A stretch of DNA of 64,000 bases from Pteria penguin (GCA_035048485.1 CM068589.1:1523501-1587500), one strand, 5' to 3'; positions 34,931-46,843 are shown, counted from the stretch's first letter. The notes: generated by a model not told the origin, from the sequence alone. Translations and numbers: made by a program.

Positions 34931-36845
34931 ATGGATGCTTCGTCGTTCTTTAACATTGGAGACACAAATCAAATTTTTAGGCTTGATCTGCTAGAATTTG
35001 AGAATGACTAAAACGGTGACGAGATTTTGTTGTCAATATTGGGGACTGACACCACTAATGAGGTTGAAACCTCCCATAATAACGCTATAGATATAGATTT
35101 AGTTTCTGCACCAGAGGCAGTGCCTGTACCACAGCCAGGACCAGTGCCAGCACTACAGTCAGGGGCATCATCTTGTGCAGCATCTAGTACTGGTAGATTT
35201 CCCATTGTGACTCACAATGAAATACTTCATTATTATGACTCAACACAGGCAAAGGCTACAAAGGACAACACCAAATGGGGAGTTAAAATAATCCAAGGTA
35301 ATGGTCATATCAATAATCAATATTTCAACTAAAAGAAATCAACCTAGTTATGTTTTTGTAAAGCATACTCCCCCTCTTGAAACAAAAAAACAAACAATGT
35401 TAGACTTAGTGTCAAACTTGTATATAAATATAGTACAATTCATTGTCCAAATCATATATAAATATAGTACAATTCATTGTCCAAATCAGGGCCCTTGAAC
35501 ATCACACACAATATATATATATATAATATCTTGTGCAATATAAGACATGAATACTAAAATACTGACACAAAGATTTACATCTATAGACTGCTAACACAAA
35601 GGGATTAGCAGACACTGTCCAAGGGACATGATGTACTGAAAGCTATAAGACCAAAGAGAATACTTATGTACTTGTATATGTTTGTTTCAATTGTGATTGT
35701 GAAAATACATAGAAGGACACCAAACAATGCTGTACTGTTCTGCAAAACCACAGAAAGGGGAAGAAAATTATCATAAGAATACCCTAAAGTCAATCAGAGG
35801 TGCTATAAACCGTCACTCGCAGGATTTGGGAAGAAATATAAATATTGTTAAGGATACCGAGTTCAAAGCAGCAAACCGTGTTTTAATGGCTTGTTGAAAG
35901 AGAGATTTAAGATGGGTGAATCTAGGCCAACGCAACATAAGGAAATCATCAATAATGACGATATGGTAGTTCTGAGAGAATATTTATCAGCTGTTAAGAC
36001 CAATCCAGTAATACTCCGTCAATTCGTCTGGTTTTCCATAGCCTTCCACTTCGTCACACGTGGATCCGAGACCCATTATCAGCTTACTCCTTCGTCATTT
36101 GCAAACCATTATGACGGATGTGGTGAGTATGTTGTTCTGGTACAAGAAATTGCCCAGAATAATCACCAAGAGGGGCTGAGGGATAAAGAAGAGAATGTTG
36201 GGAAATCCATGTATGCAACCACTGGGATCCTTTGCCCTGTAAAATGCCTGAAACGTCTGATCCAAAAAACAGATTTTACAGCTTCTAAGCTCTTCAACCA
36301 GTATCACAGTGAGGCTGTCCAACTGCCACTCTACAAATATTTGGTTAACCGCGAAGCCATTGGCAAAGCGTTCGTTAATGAATTTCATGCCCGATATCAG
36401 CAAGTCTGCAAAACCAGTCGGTGATACACCAACTATTGTGTACGAGCTACGGCGATACAAACCCTTAATGACGCAAATATAGAAGCTCCCCATATCATGT
36501 TCTTATCGCATCATACCAGTGAGGGTAGCCTTAGGTCGTACCGTGAGCAAAGAACAGAAGAAAAAATTGTCATCTACTCTGTCAAAAGCGTTATCCGGTG
36601 AACCATCCTTACCTTTAGAACAGGAATGCGCCCTACAACCACTGCCCTCAACAGAAACGGCTCCCACTAGTGCTTTACCCCTTCAAGTTCCAGCGACTGT
36701 GTCTGTACCAGAGGCAGGTGCCACCAGCTCTCTATTGTTTGATGTCTCATCCTTCAGTCAGCAGAGTATTTCTACATGTAATCCAGGCTTCTTATCACAT
36801 TCAGTGTTCAACAATTGCTCTTTTTCTTTCGGAAATTCCAAATGA
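34931..36845 (+). pseudogene. Crypton-derived tyrosine recombinase-like gene (KIAA1958-like), broken
   Basis: It starts MDASSFFNIGDTNQ (34931) and has a Pro/Ala-rich spacer, then TKWGVKIIQ, the start of the core-binding domain. After about 450 bp of non-coding sequence it resumes with NTLKSIRGAINRH (35790), NNDDMVVLREYL and VTRGSETHYQLTPSSFA (first catalytic Arg region). The C-terminal block CVRATAIQTLNDANIE, HIMFLSHHTSEGSLRSY carries the second Arg, a His and the candidate Tyr. A Ser-rich tail ends FNNCSFSF. A TAA near 35012 and at least three frameshifts (near 35895, 36390-36430 and 36520-36560) break the frame. Crypton-derived proteins of this type are domesticated in several animals; this copy looks dead. 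The gap at 35298-35750 might be an intron (AAG|GTAATG). Confidence 0.75.
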
Positions 36846-38079
36846 ACTCCTCAATGTTGAAAATTCGTAATCCGAACAGTGAAAACTTTAAAATTCTGTA
36901 TGACCGAATTACAGGAATTGACAAATACGCCGCTAAAAAAGCATTTCTTCATTGCTGACGGCTAGTGACATTTTTATTTCTTATTTTACTACGTTTTGTG
37001 AAAATAGAAAATTGAATTTTAAATTTGTTATAATCGTTGTGAAAAACTACATTAAATTATTCATTTTTTGTCATTACGAATAAATGTTACAGTATATATG
37101 TACTTAAAAGTACTTACCAAAGTATTGGTCTGTACTGAGATTGAGTTTGAGGATCCTGACGAAGGAACAGGTCCGACAACTAAAATCCAACTGTCCGATA
37201 ATCAACATAGAAAATGAGTGATAGTCACGTCAGTGTTAAATGTGCCATGATGCGTAGCAATATAAACAATACGAGTACTGAACATTTAAATCACTGACTA
37301 TGTGTATTTGTATTTATAAATATTGAAATCCCCATTTCTATTAATAAACATACTACATTCTTCCCCACCCTAAAAGATTACTTCATTTTCATTACTCCTA
37401 AAAATAGCATTTTATATGTATGTGTTGTGGACCTAATATTTGCAAGAAATTTACACACATTCTTTAACATGAGATCTTTTTATGCCACTCATACATTGCA
37501 GGTTAAGCAATCTTAAAATATTTTATGTGCATATATATACATACATATATTTCATATACAGTAAAAATATAAAACTCCATACTGAAGATCATCAATTCAA
37601 TCTATTTACAAAATGGTACAAATTTTATGTCTAGATAAATTAATCATATGATATTCTTAAAACATAAGTCAGAACATCCGACTTTTGTATGTTCAGAGGA
37701 ATACCATTTATGTCAAATTTACTGATAAACACTACAATAATTACATAGTATTTGTCAACATTCACTTATCCACAAGAACCCTCAGAATTTCCTTCAGATC
37801 AAACAAGAAGATATCTTTACCTATGTCTGTTAAATGAACCCACCTCCTCTAAACAGTGCTCGTTTCCCACAGAGAATACAATCATGACAAATAACAAAAA
37901 CCCCTCTTTCCCTCACGTATGCTGAAATTTCAGTGCTTACTATACTTCTCCTTTCTTCCCCTTCCTCGTGTGACAGATTCCTCCACTCTTCGAGATAATA
38001 ATTCTGAATAAACAATTTTGGAAGATGAATACACTTTCAAGCAATATTGAATAGATTGTTTCATTTTTTTTGTACTAGT
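36846..38079. other. Unassigned
   Basis: No domain recognised. Some minus-strand frames near 37830-38015 are open (ESVTRGRGRKEK) and may be a continuation of the SGNH-like relic that follows, but this cannot be shown. Confidence 0.35.
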
Positions 38080-38310
38080 TTGTCAGGAACATAGTATGAA
38101 ATATCAATAGAACCCGGATGTATACAGATAATAGACAGCATTCTTGTCATTCATCAAGGTATCCTGTAAATAATCCCATTTCATTCCCCGTATACCATTC
38201 CAGTATACTTCAGTACTATCTAAACTAAGATTTGACATGTTTCTAACTAATGCCTTCTGTTCTGCCCAATATATAATTGACGACCCAATAAATGGAAGTT
38301 TTTAGATTGA
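38080..38310 (-). pseudogene. SGNH-hydrolase-like relic
   Basis: The minus strand encodes FIGSSIIYWAEQKALV, then YWNGIRGMKWDYLQDTL, and one frame away IHPGSIDIS. The pattern Gly-Ser-Ser, Trp-x-Gly-x-x-Gly-x-x-Trp, then His-x-Gly-x-Asn-Asp (here Ile for Asn) is that of SGNH-like modules carried by some tyrosine-recombinase retroelements and related mollusc genes. A one-base shift lies near 38130. It may derive from a mobile element related to the nearby Crypton-like gene, but the strand is opposite. Confidence 0.45.
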
Positions 38311-38397
38311 GGCGAGTGTTGTCTTTAAAAAAAACGCTTACCATTTTCCAATAGTACGGCAAGAATCTTCCAGTGTAAGGTTCCAATAATATTTTTA

Positions 38398-38769
38398 CTA
38401 TGTATTTTTACTATGTATGGCCTCTGCGTAATCTCTAAAGAAAAAATGATTGTGATCTAAAAATGCCTGAAAATTAATTTTGTCTTTTTTCTTGGAACAC
38501 AGATTGCACACAGGAACTGCATTTATGATCTGAATTGATAATTGGAAATAGGCCGACATAATTAAATCTATGTGAAAACCGAATATTTGTGAAAACCAAA
38601 CATCTTGATCTAGTGATTTGCTGAATTTTGTCTTTTCAAATTTAGAGTTATGGATAATATATAATTCTAGCAATCTATCTTGGCCAAAATTAAGTATATG
38701 TACCATGGTATATGTTCCCTCAGCTCGAGCCTCCTGACGTGGGTAAATTTCCCAGGGCACACTGGACAT
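38398..38769 (-). pseudogene. Uncharacterised open frame, 123 residues
   Basis: I do not recognise it. It contains PVCNLCSKKKDK (a possible Cys pair) and is acidic/hydrophobic mixed. It lies upstream, on the same strand, of the SGNH-like relic, so it could be another part of the same mobile element. It has no recognisable start context or splice sites. Confidence 0.3.
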
Positions 38770-39099
38770 TACTTCCCAGATTTTTTTGTTGTTAATAGAT
38801 GAATATGTGTAGCAGGAGTCTCTTTCTCATAACCTAGAACGAAGTCCACCTCCTCGAACGAGGTCATGATTCTACAACGTTAACTGTACAAGTAGTATAT
38901 ATACAAAATATAATGTATACAAATATGTGAATGTATTTACAGAGTTCACAATAATAAAACTTCCGGACATCATTGTGTCCGTTCCAATTCAGCAAACTAT
39001 ATACAGGCATTCGTTTCTCGTTTTCATTTAATATAAGCCTACTGTACAAGTTTAATTGTCATTAAAACAACATAGTCCGACAGCCGACAGGTATGCGGG

Positions 39100-39392
39100 C
39101 TTACTATTTTTCCTTTTTAAATTAAATTTTTAAATGTACGTCTTTTGATTGTTCTGCTGTTACGGTGAGTGGGAAAGTGGGCCCGTAAACCGGTTAACCA
39201 CACCATTTGTTTGGCTTTTGTCAAATTAAATGACCGTCCTAAGTCGGTATCGTAATTGCACTACAATCAAATATTTTTGTAATGTGTTATATGTTCTAGT
39301 ATATTATTTATATTCATGTATTGTATAGCTCCATGGTGACTTCTGCCACATAACTGAGCCGGTAACTCCTCTTTTTTTCTTTTTGACATACG
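39100..39392 (+). repeat. Naiad 3' tail fragment inserted in the gypsy element
   Basis: It runs from TACGTCTTTTGATTGTTCTG through GGGCCCGTAAACCGGTTAAC to the terminal AACTCCTCTTTTTTTCTTTT. Gypsy coding sequence begins immediately after, at 39393. Confidence 0.85.
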
Positions 39393-40830
39393 AGTAAGTT
39401 CAGCCTGTGAAAGGTCATATGAGACAGTTGTACCTGTCTGTGGGCTCAATATCATAGTGTCCGACATATTGCACTGACATTTCAGAAGTCAGGGTCCGAC
39501 TTCGGACCACTGTCATCCGAGAAAAGGCTTTCTATGTTCAGGTCATCTGACTTAGTGTCAACAAGTTCTTGCGATGGATATTTTTCATCAGAATGCGCAA
39601 GATATTTTAATCTTGCCCTTTTCAGCCAAATGGGATGATCCTTGTCTTTACAGAGTTTAAGCCTGTCATGATGTATGACATATTCTTTATTTTTCTTGTC
39701 TAATATTTTATATAGAACAGGTGATTTGACTTCTGTTACCATGGAAGGACCTTTCCAAGGATATTTTAATTTTGAACTTTGGCCCAATTTTGTAACTGAC
39801 TCTACTTTAAGTACTGTGTCTGATTTTAGTTTGTGTCATAATATTTCATAATATTAGTAAGACGCTTACTCTCCCCGGGCACCTGGTCTCACCTCGGAAT
39901 TTTTCAGTATTTCGGGGTTCACAAAAGTTTCTTTTTGAAACGATTTTGTATCTGTCCTTGGACTTTGAGAATGATTAACGGTTTGGTACTTCTTCGATAT
40001 TGATCTGTCTACATTGTGCCAAACCAATATTCTCCCTTGCCATATCATGACTTACTGACATCTCTGTAACTAAATCACAAATGAAATCTGATTTTTCCTT
40101 TTCTGGGTTGTTTAATTTTGTATTTCCTAGCATAATATCAATGGGTTGAGTTACCTCCCTTCCCAGCATCATAAAGTTAGGAGAAAATCCTGTCTGTCTA
40201 TTTTGATAGGACCTGATCGCTCCCGCAAACTGTTGTAAATGTACATCCCTTGTGTGACATGTGTCTCCCTTTCAAATAGCAGCACAGCATGTGTAAGCTA
40301 ATTCTGTTATATCTTTCTATCTGTCCATTTAATGAAGGGTGATAGGGAGTTGTTCTTGTCTATTTTAATTTCAAGTAAATCACATAGTTTACGAACTAAA
40401 TTCCCATCCATATTTTCACCCTGGTCATTTCCATAGGACAACCAAATCTTGAAAAAAAATCATTTACTAATGTTTTCATTACTGTTTCTGCATTTTGATC
40501 TGGTAATCGGTGATATTCCATCCATTTTGTAAACTGATCGATGATCATTAAAATATATTTGTTTCTCATATTTGTGACTGGCAAGGGACCTAAAATATCC
40601 ATATGTACTCTTTGCATGGGTGCCCCAGCATGATACTGTCCAAGTGCAGATTTTGATTTTACATTAGGTTTCTTGTTTTTGTTACATTCTGGACATGTTT
40701 CAACATAATTCCTATAAGTTTGTTTCATCCCATACCAAAATGCACATTGTTTGACCTTTTCTAATGTTTTGTTTTGGCCCAATGACCGATGATCGGTTGT
40801 CATGACATTGTGATAATATTTCTTTGTACT
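39393..40830 (-). pseudogene. Gypsy integrase remnant
   Basis: The HHCC zinc domain (HNVMTTDHRSLGQ ... CPECNKNKK) lies near 40690-40815. The catalytic core has HMDILGPLPV and IIDQFTKW; the second acidic motif NDQGENMDGN is reached only after a one-base frameshift near 40430. FSPNFMMLGREV and, beyond a PLE tail insertion, a GPY/F-like module (KYPWKGPSMVTEVKSPVLYK) complete the C-terminus. Confidence 0.8.
39860..40005 (+). repeat. PLE family Q tail inside gypsy integrase
   Basis: CGCTTACTCTCCCCGGGCAC, CTCGGAATTTTTCAGTATTT and ACGGTTTGGTACTTCTTCGA are shared with 43690-43850 almost base for base, in the same orientation. The two copies bracket the gypsy coding region. Confidence 0.8.
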
Positions 40831-42300
40831 TCTCTTTTGAAGTTAAAAAAGATACCTAGGTTTGATAGGATCATCCCATTTGTAGAAAAGTATATCATTC
40901 CTAAACCCCAACTGTGATTTGCATGACCAAACATATTTTACTGATAACTTAATATGAGACAACTCTTGTTGATTGGGTTCATAATTTGAATATACCCAGC
41001 AGCTTAGTTTTGCAATGTCCTTATCTTTGGACTGTCCTTGGATTAGTCTATCTGTCTCGCTTGTGTCCTCTATGTCATATATATTGAAACCTACTTCTTC
41101 TGACTCTTGAATTGAGCGAATTGTTAGTGGTATGGCATAGTCTATGTCATCTTCAAAAGTCTGCCATTGTTCTTTAACTTTTGAGCATTATATGCAACCT
41201 CCCCATGGTAATTGATTTAATTCTACACCAGACTGATAGAAATTGCAAGTTGTACGTGACACGTGCACGTGACAGAGAGTCGGCATTTGTGTGTTTCCTG
41301 CCCGCTCTAAATTAGATACTCATATCATACTGTGACAGTTCTTCTAGCCACCTTGCTAGTTGACTACTTATGCTTTTGGAATTTAATAGCCAAACTAAAC
41401 TGCTGTGACCTGTCCGAATGATGACGTTTCGTCCTAATAAAAATGTCTGAATTGCATAGTAAATGTGATAACATCTAAAAGTTCTTTTCTAGTAACGCAA
41501 TACTTTTTTCTGGGCTGGAGATAAAACTATATTGCGAAACTAATAATCTGAATTTTTCCGTTTTGTATTTGTGACAGTTCTGCACCAATGCTATCATTAC
41601 AAGCATTTGTATCCAAAATGAAAATGAAGCCGGTGTGGCCTAATGGATATGGTGCTCGGCTCGTGATCTAGAGGTCCCGGGTTCGACTTCTGCCCTAGGC
41701 ACAGCGGTGTTCTGTCTTTCGGATGAGATAGTAAAAACCGACGTCCCGTGTCAATGTAGACGTGGCACGTAAAAGATCCTCACTGCTTCGGGTAGGTCCC
41801 TGGCAAAAGGTCTAAATTTGTACGCAATGCATCAGGCAGATGCCGTCACCATATACGTGAAATCATCGTGGAGTGACGTAAAATAATAATTAATCTATAT
41901 CTATCCAAACTGAAAATGTCAACTAAGAGTAAGGGGATTGACTATTTCAGTTTTAAGTTTTGAAATGATACTTCATAGTCTTTTATCCAATGATCATGTT
42001 TCTTTTTTACATTTTTTACCGCTTCATGTAATGTGCCAGCAATTTCAGCATATTTTGGTGTATGATCTCGGTGATAGTCGGCAAAGCCTAAAAATGTTTC
42101 TATCTCTTTTGTGGTTTTGGGGACGGGCCAATTTTTAACAGTATTTGTATTTTGGGGGTCTATGGATATTTAAACTTAGAGTTTACTATTTTTCCTAAAA
42201 ATTTTATTTCTTTTTTGAAGAGATTGCATTTTTGAGGTTTCAGTTTCAGATTGTATTCCTCGAATCTGGCCAGTATTTGTGTCAAATTAATAATAATAAT
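40831..42300 (-). pseudogene. Gypsy RT remnant and RNase H, SINE-interrupted
   Basis: After the protease, a TAATAA microsatellite (42284-42302) stands where the RT palm should be. The frame resumes at ILARFEEYNLKLKPQKCNLF and IKFLGKIVN, i.e. downstream of the catalytic motifs. ETFLGFADYHRDHTPKYAEI is the connection region. RNase H starts as LDTNACNDSIGAELSQ, is cut by the SINE, and continues with SSLVWLLNSKSISSQLARWL and HTNADSLSR. A frame of about 90 residues then leads to the integrase. Confidence 0.8.
41627..41902 (+). mobile_element. tRNA-derived SINE with target-site duplication, inserted in gypsy RNase H
   Basis: The head AAGCCGGTGTGGCCTAATGG has box A, and GGTCCCGGGTTCGACTTC has box B. 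The body has TTTCGGATGAGATAGTAAAA and CATCAGGCAGATGCCGTCAC. The 16-bp ATCCAAAATGAAAATG (41611-41626) before it and ATCCAAACTGAAAATG (41903-41918) after it are target-site duplications with one mismatch. The intact structure implies it is younger than the gypsy copy it interrupts. Confidence 0.9.
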
Positions 42301-42389
42301 AAATACGGAATCTCAATTTACATTTATTTTTTCAGTTTTGTCGTTTTAAATTTTTGACATTGGAATGATCTTTCCATCTAAATGTACTG

Positions 42390-42665
42390 TATATTTTTCT
42401 AGATCTATTATCGCCTTATTTTGTTGTAAGAAATCTAACCCTAACTACCATTCCACACTTTTTCTTTATGTCACCTATTTGTATATTCACACCCTCTACG
42501 TACTGTCCTCAGATTGAGTTATCTTTCCCTGCTCCCTTTAAAATTATGTACCCTGTCAGCCTGGGGCTTTTTTTTAATCTCCTAAACAGATTTTCGTGCA
42601 TAACGGTGACTTGGGCAGCCGTATCTAAGATGGCGTCTATTTGAATATTTTCTACTTTAACCGGA
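42390..42665 (-). pseudogene. Gypsy aspartic protease remnant
   Basis: IDAILDTAAQVTVMHENLF has the active-site triad written DTA instead of the commoner DTG or DSG, followed by the hydrophobic strand expected of a retropepsin. Stop codons follow about 40 residues later. Confidence 0.65.
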
Positions 42666-42765
42666 ACATAAACTGTTTTTCTGTGTTTAGGTTACTGTGA
42701 CGTACATTTTTAATTCTCTTACTTTGATCCTAAATTTAGTGGGGGCCGTCCAGTATTGTCTGCAT

Positions 42766-43500
42766 AGGTCGAGGAATGGCCTACTTCTCCGACAAGTTGA
42801 AGTTTAAAGGTTGTCTGTTTTGATACTGAGGGGATGGTGACCTATATCGTTCCCTTCTATTTGGACATTCTCTGGCAAAATGACCTTCTTTGTCACAATT
42901 GAAACATTTGTTTCTACTAGGACTTTGACTGGGGGACCTGACGTTCGAATTATCGAGCGTGTTTGACCTAGACCTTTGTGATGACGAAGAGCCTTGACCT
43001 TTAAGGATATTCAAAATTTTATCAATAGACGCTTTTGTTCCTTTGTTGTTTTCTTCTATGTTTTTACCTTTTGTTCTATTCCATTTATTCTACCTTCTAA
43101 GCTAGCCTTTCGATTATTCCTTTGTTCCTTTGAAAAGACCTTATTTGGGATAAAGAAACATTTGCTTCCGAATCACTATCTGATGTTTGGAACGTGACTC
43201 GTTTGATTTCTGTTTTTTAGTTCTTAAAATTAACCTCTGATTAGTGATTGCGCTTTTCAAATATTGTCGCGCTTCGTCATGCGTCGCCGGATTTGTCAGT
43301 GCAGCTTGTTTGTTGTTACAACCCTTAAAAGGCATCTACCGCAACAGTTTGCACGCATACATCTGACATGTTAGGATACCCATCCACTGCCATGTCCTTC
43401 ACTCTCTCCTCGAATTCCTCCAGCGTTTCCTCAGTGTCCTGTCTAATGTCCTGTAATTGTCGTTTAATAATGTGTGGTAGATCGTTCATTCATTTTTTTT
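42766..43500 (-). pseudogene. Gypsy Gag with CCHC zinc knuckle
   Basis: DTEETLEEFEERVKDMA (about 43430) and KGCNNKQAALTNPATHDEA mark the capsid C-terminal region. CFNCDKEGHFARECPNR (about 42890) is a canonical CCHC nucleic-acid-binding knuckle followed by an Arg/Ser/Pro-rich tail. A frameshift separates the two parts. Confidence 0.85.
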
Positions 43501-43689
43501 ACAAAGAATAATATTCAAACTTTTGTTTTTCATCATTTGGTCTTGTACTGAAATACTTCAAAATTCTGAAATGCGACTAAATGACCTGTTCAGTGAACAC
43601 CAAATATGACTTTGTATACCAGTTTACTTTTGTATGTACAATTAGGAAACCAAAACTCTTGATTTTGACATGTTTCTTAAGAACTGCTG

Positions 43690-43850
43690 ATGCATGCAAA
43701 CAGGAGACGCTTACTCTCCCCGGGCACCTGGTGTCACCTCGGAATTTTTCAGTATTTCGGGCTTCACAAAAGTTTCTTTTTGAAACTTACACGATTTTGT
43801 ATCTGTCCTGAGAATGATTAACGGTTTGGTACTTCTTCGATACTGATTCA
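43690..43850 (+). repeat. PLE family Q tail upstream of gypsy gag
   Basis: Near-identical to 39860-40005, apart from an extra TTACAC and one missing block of about eight bases. It lies just outside the gypsy gag region. Confidence 0.8.
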
Positions 43851-43989
43851 AAGCCCGATCCCTTAAACATTCTATTAATTTGTCCATCTTTTGTTCATCT
43901 GTCCACTTGTATCTGGTGGCTATTTAAACAAACTCTATGTGAGGAAGGGGGGGGGGGGCGATTATATATTTTATTTAACTGAATAAAAC

Positions 43990-46400
43990 AATATCTGTCG
44001 TGTTTTATCAATGATGTAATTGTTTACTGTACCTAAACCTAAAATACATCTAATCGTAATGTTCTAGACTCTATTTCATCTTCGTTTACTTGTAATAATT
44101 CAATATATGTATAGAAACCGGCAGGTCATATCATTACCGGTGTCCTAAATTTTTTTTCTAATAAAAGTTTGCGTTCACTTTTTCGTAAACAACCTAATTA
44201 TAATATAGTGTAGATTTCAATAAATGCCGTGATGTATTAAAAGAAGCGTTATAAATATACTGTAAACGTTGGCGAAAAGAAAAAGAAAAATTCCAAAAGT
44301 TATCGACATCCGTATTAACAATTTTACGCAAACTCCTCATTTATTCAAGCAGCCAAATATACCGTCAGCTCAGTGTATTAAAAAGGCAGTATGTCTTTGT
44401 ACCAGCTGATAAACCAGGCAATAATATAATACTTATATTAATATACTTCAAACAGAATGAAACAGTACCAGAACTTATGTTGAAACACTACGTCGAAAGA
44501 TAACACCTTGCATAACCACCGCATGACTATGTCTGATTTCAAATATGATCTTCCAACAATGTATTGGCTTCCTAAATTACATTAAATCCATATAAATCAC
44601 GTTGTAAATCTAATTCCACCATACGCTCTAAACATATTACGTCTGCTCTAAGATCATATAATTAAATACTGTAATACTACATTGCATACCTGTAACATTG
44701 ATTACTTCAGGTAAAAACTCTACCGAAGTTGTAGAAAATCTCTTTTACGTAATTTCCAAGCTACTGAAATCTCTACACTTGATTTTTCTACTTTGTATAC
44801 CTCTCTTCCACATGATTTGATTAAAAGTTGTCTCTCATACGTTGGCATTTCAACAGAGAATCTAAAACATATTTACGTACTTCCAATACTCTGCATTCTT
44901 TTCTAACAAATATATTTCGTATAAATATTTGACTTCCGCAGAATTTTATAAATGCATAGTGTTTTTGATGAACAATGTTTACGTGCAGTTTGATGGTAAG
45001 ATTTATCAGTAAATAGTTGGGATTCCTATGGGAACTAATTGCGTGCCTTTTATACCAGATTTTTTTATATTGTTAAAAAGGGACTTTATGCACACTAATA
45101 AAAAATCTAAACATTTTGATCTGATTGATAAATTCAATGATACATCTGGATATCTTATGACATTTAGTTATCGATAACCATGTTTTTGAAAGATTTGACT
45201 CTTTCTACTGGGTATATGTGACGGGTGTTGCTAGCAAGCAGGAGATGCTCACTCTCCCCCGGCACCTGATCTCACTCCATCACAGGGGTTCACATGTGCT
45301 GTACTAGTAGACATATTTTGTTATTTTCCGTTTGTTTTTCATTTTCACTGATTTTGTATGTCCTCTGGTTTCATGATTTTTGGACTTGTGGTTTGGATTT
45401 ATCCATCATCTTTACATATATGCCTAAAATATACCCAACCGAACTTAAATTAAGCAAAGTTAATATTTGTGATACAGAGACACCTTCCTTAGACTTGAAC
45501 ATTAAGATAATTAACTATAATATTCATCCTAATATTTACTGACGATTTTCGATGGTTTTGATTTGGATGGTGATGTTTCTAGACTCCCATTATATGGTAT
45601 CTATATATCTCAGTTGGTTCGATTTGCCGGGGTCTGCACTAATGTTTTGGACTTTCATATAAAAAAAATTTGAAAATTACTTTAAAACTTTTAACTCAGG
45701 GCGACAGATATCACAAACTTTGTCAAGTTCTTGAGATCGTATTCAACACTTTCATCTAAATTCGGAAATATCACTTTTCAACAATATGTATCCAATGGAA
45801 TTTCCCATCCCGATTTCTACAGTGAAATTTTCTACAAACTTAGGAGGGTCAAAGGTTCCGACAACTTTATTTGTCGGGTTAAAAATAATAAACGCCTTCG
45901 TCATAGACAATATGGCCCGGAGATCATTAAAATCTCTAATTCTAAGTCTTGTATGCGGCCCCTCTTTATCCTTATAAAGAGTTTTATGTAAACGTTGCAG
46001 ACTGACTAATGACGGTGGAGACTAAATGATCTTGTTGATACCTCCTTCCGATTAAACATTGTCCCTTCGGACTCCTAAGGAGCAAGGGCCTGATCTCGCT
46101 TCCAAACCGGCAGAGCTCTGTTTCCTCATTTTAATGTCGTCTAAAATATTTTTGAAACCATGATATTTTTCTGCTCTACCATAGTTGTTTATATATTTTT
46201 ACGACCTCTCAACTTGAGATACTTGTTGATCCTTGATCTCTATATAGTGGAATATTTATATTTTTAAACGTGTGTCCTTTGATTATTCTGCTGATGCGGA
46301 AGTTGGGCCCGTAAAATAGATAATCATACCAATTGATCGACTATTGTCGTATCAAATGACCACCCTACCCAGTAACGTTGAAGCACTCCACGGTGTCATT
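43990..46400 (+). pseudogene. Naiad PLE copy 2, RT part and 3' tail, heavily decayed
   Basis: The copy begins within the CxC linker (SISSSFTCNNS near 44075, first Cys changed to Phe; KPAGHIITG near 44120). It then has VFVPADKPGNNII (44390), MTMSDF and LPTMYWLPKLH (44530), LDFSTLYTSLPHDLI (44780), and a degraded B/C region. A family Q tail is inserted at about 45200-45425. The frame resumes with TELKLSKVNICDTETP (45440-45490), in which the codon aligned to the copy-1 TGA is TGT. The 3' tail (46180-46400) matches that of copy 1. Confidence 0.8.
45200..45425 (+). repeat. PLE family Q tail inserted in Naiad copy 2
   Basis: GGAGATGCTCACTCTCCCCC, GGCACCTGATCTCACTCC and CAGGGGTTCACATGTGC interrupt the RT reading frame between the YLDD region and the downstream ELKLSK motif. 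This dates family Q activity after this Naiad insertion. Confidence 0.7.
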
Positions 46401-46843
46401 GACATTATAGCCTACTGAACACCGCAGAATAAATTGAGGAAAGATTATTTCTGCAAAAAACCGGCAAAAATGTAAATGGTTTAACAACGCTATTTTTTTT
46501 AAATACATTTGAATTTTATCCTTAGCTGTTTGCAACTACGTGATTGCTATATATAGCATTAGTGGTATTGACAAACATTCAAAAAGTGAAAGGGTGTATT
46601 GCCCAATAATGTAATCAAATTTTGTTGTAAACAATAAATGGAAGCCTATCAATAATATTTTAAACTGTGTCCAACTAATAAGAGGCGCAATTTTGTATAA
46701 ATACTATGATGGAATTCCTGAATGGTGTAATATTACAAGAAATTGTTTAATTAAATTTTAATTCTGTTGATATTTTGAAATCTAAAAGTTAGGTCCAGCA
46801 AGCTTTATTTCAAATAGATGTAGAATGTTCTTTATGCGAAATT

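Larger units (their letters stand above)
39393..43500 (-). mobile_element. Ty3/gypsy LTR retrotransposon, decayed, with nested insertions
   Basis: From right to left: Gag with zinc knuckle, aspartic protease, remnant RT, RNase H and integrase. No LTRs were recognised. Later insertions are a SINE (41627-41902), a PLE family Q tail (39860-40005) and, at the left end, a Naiad tail (39100-39392). The many stops and the deleted RT core show it is inactive. Confidence 0.85.

Noticed and set aside
39482..43335. Endogenous retrovirus
   Set aside because: Gag knuckle, protease and integrase with a GPY/F-like module fit a Ty3/gypsy retrotransposon; no envelope gene or LTRs were seen.
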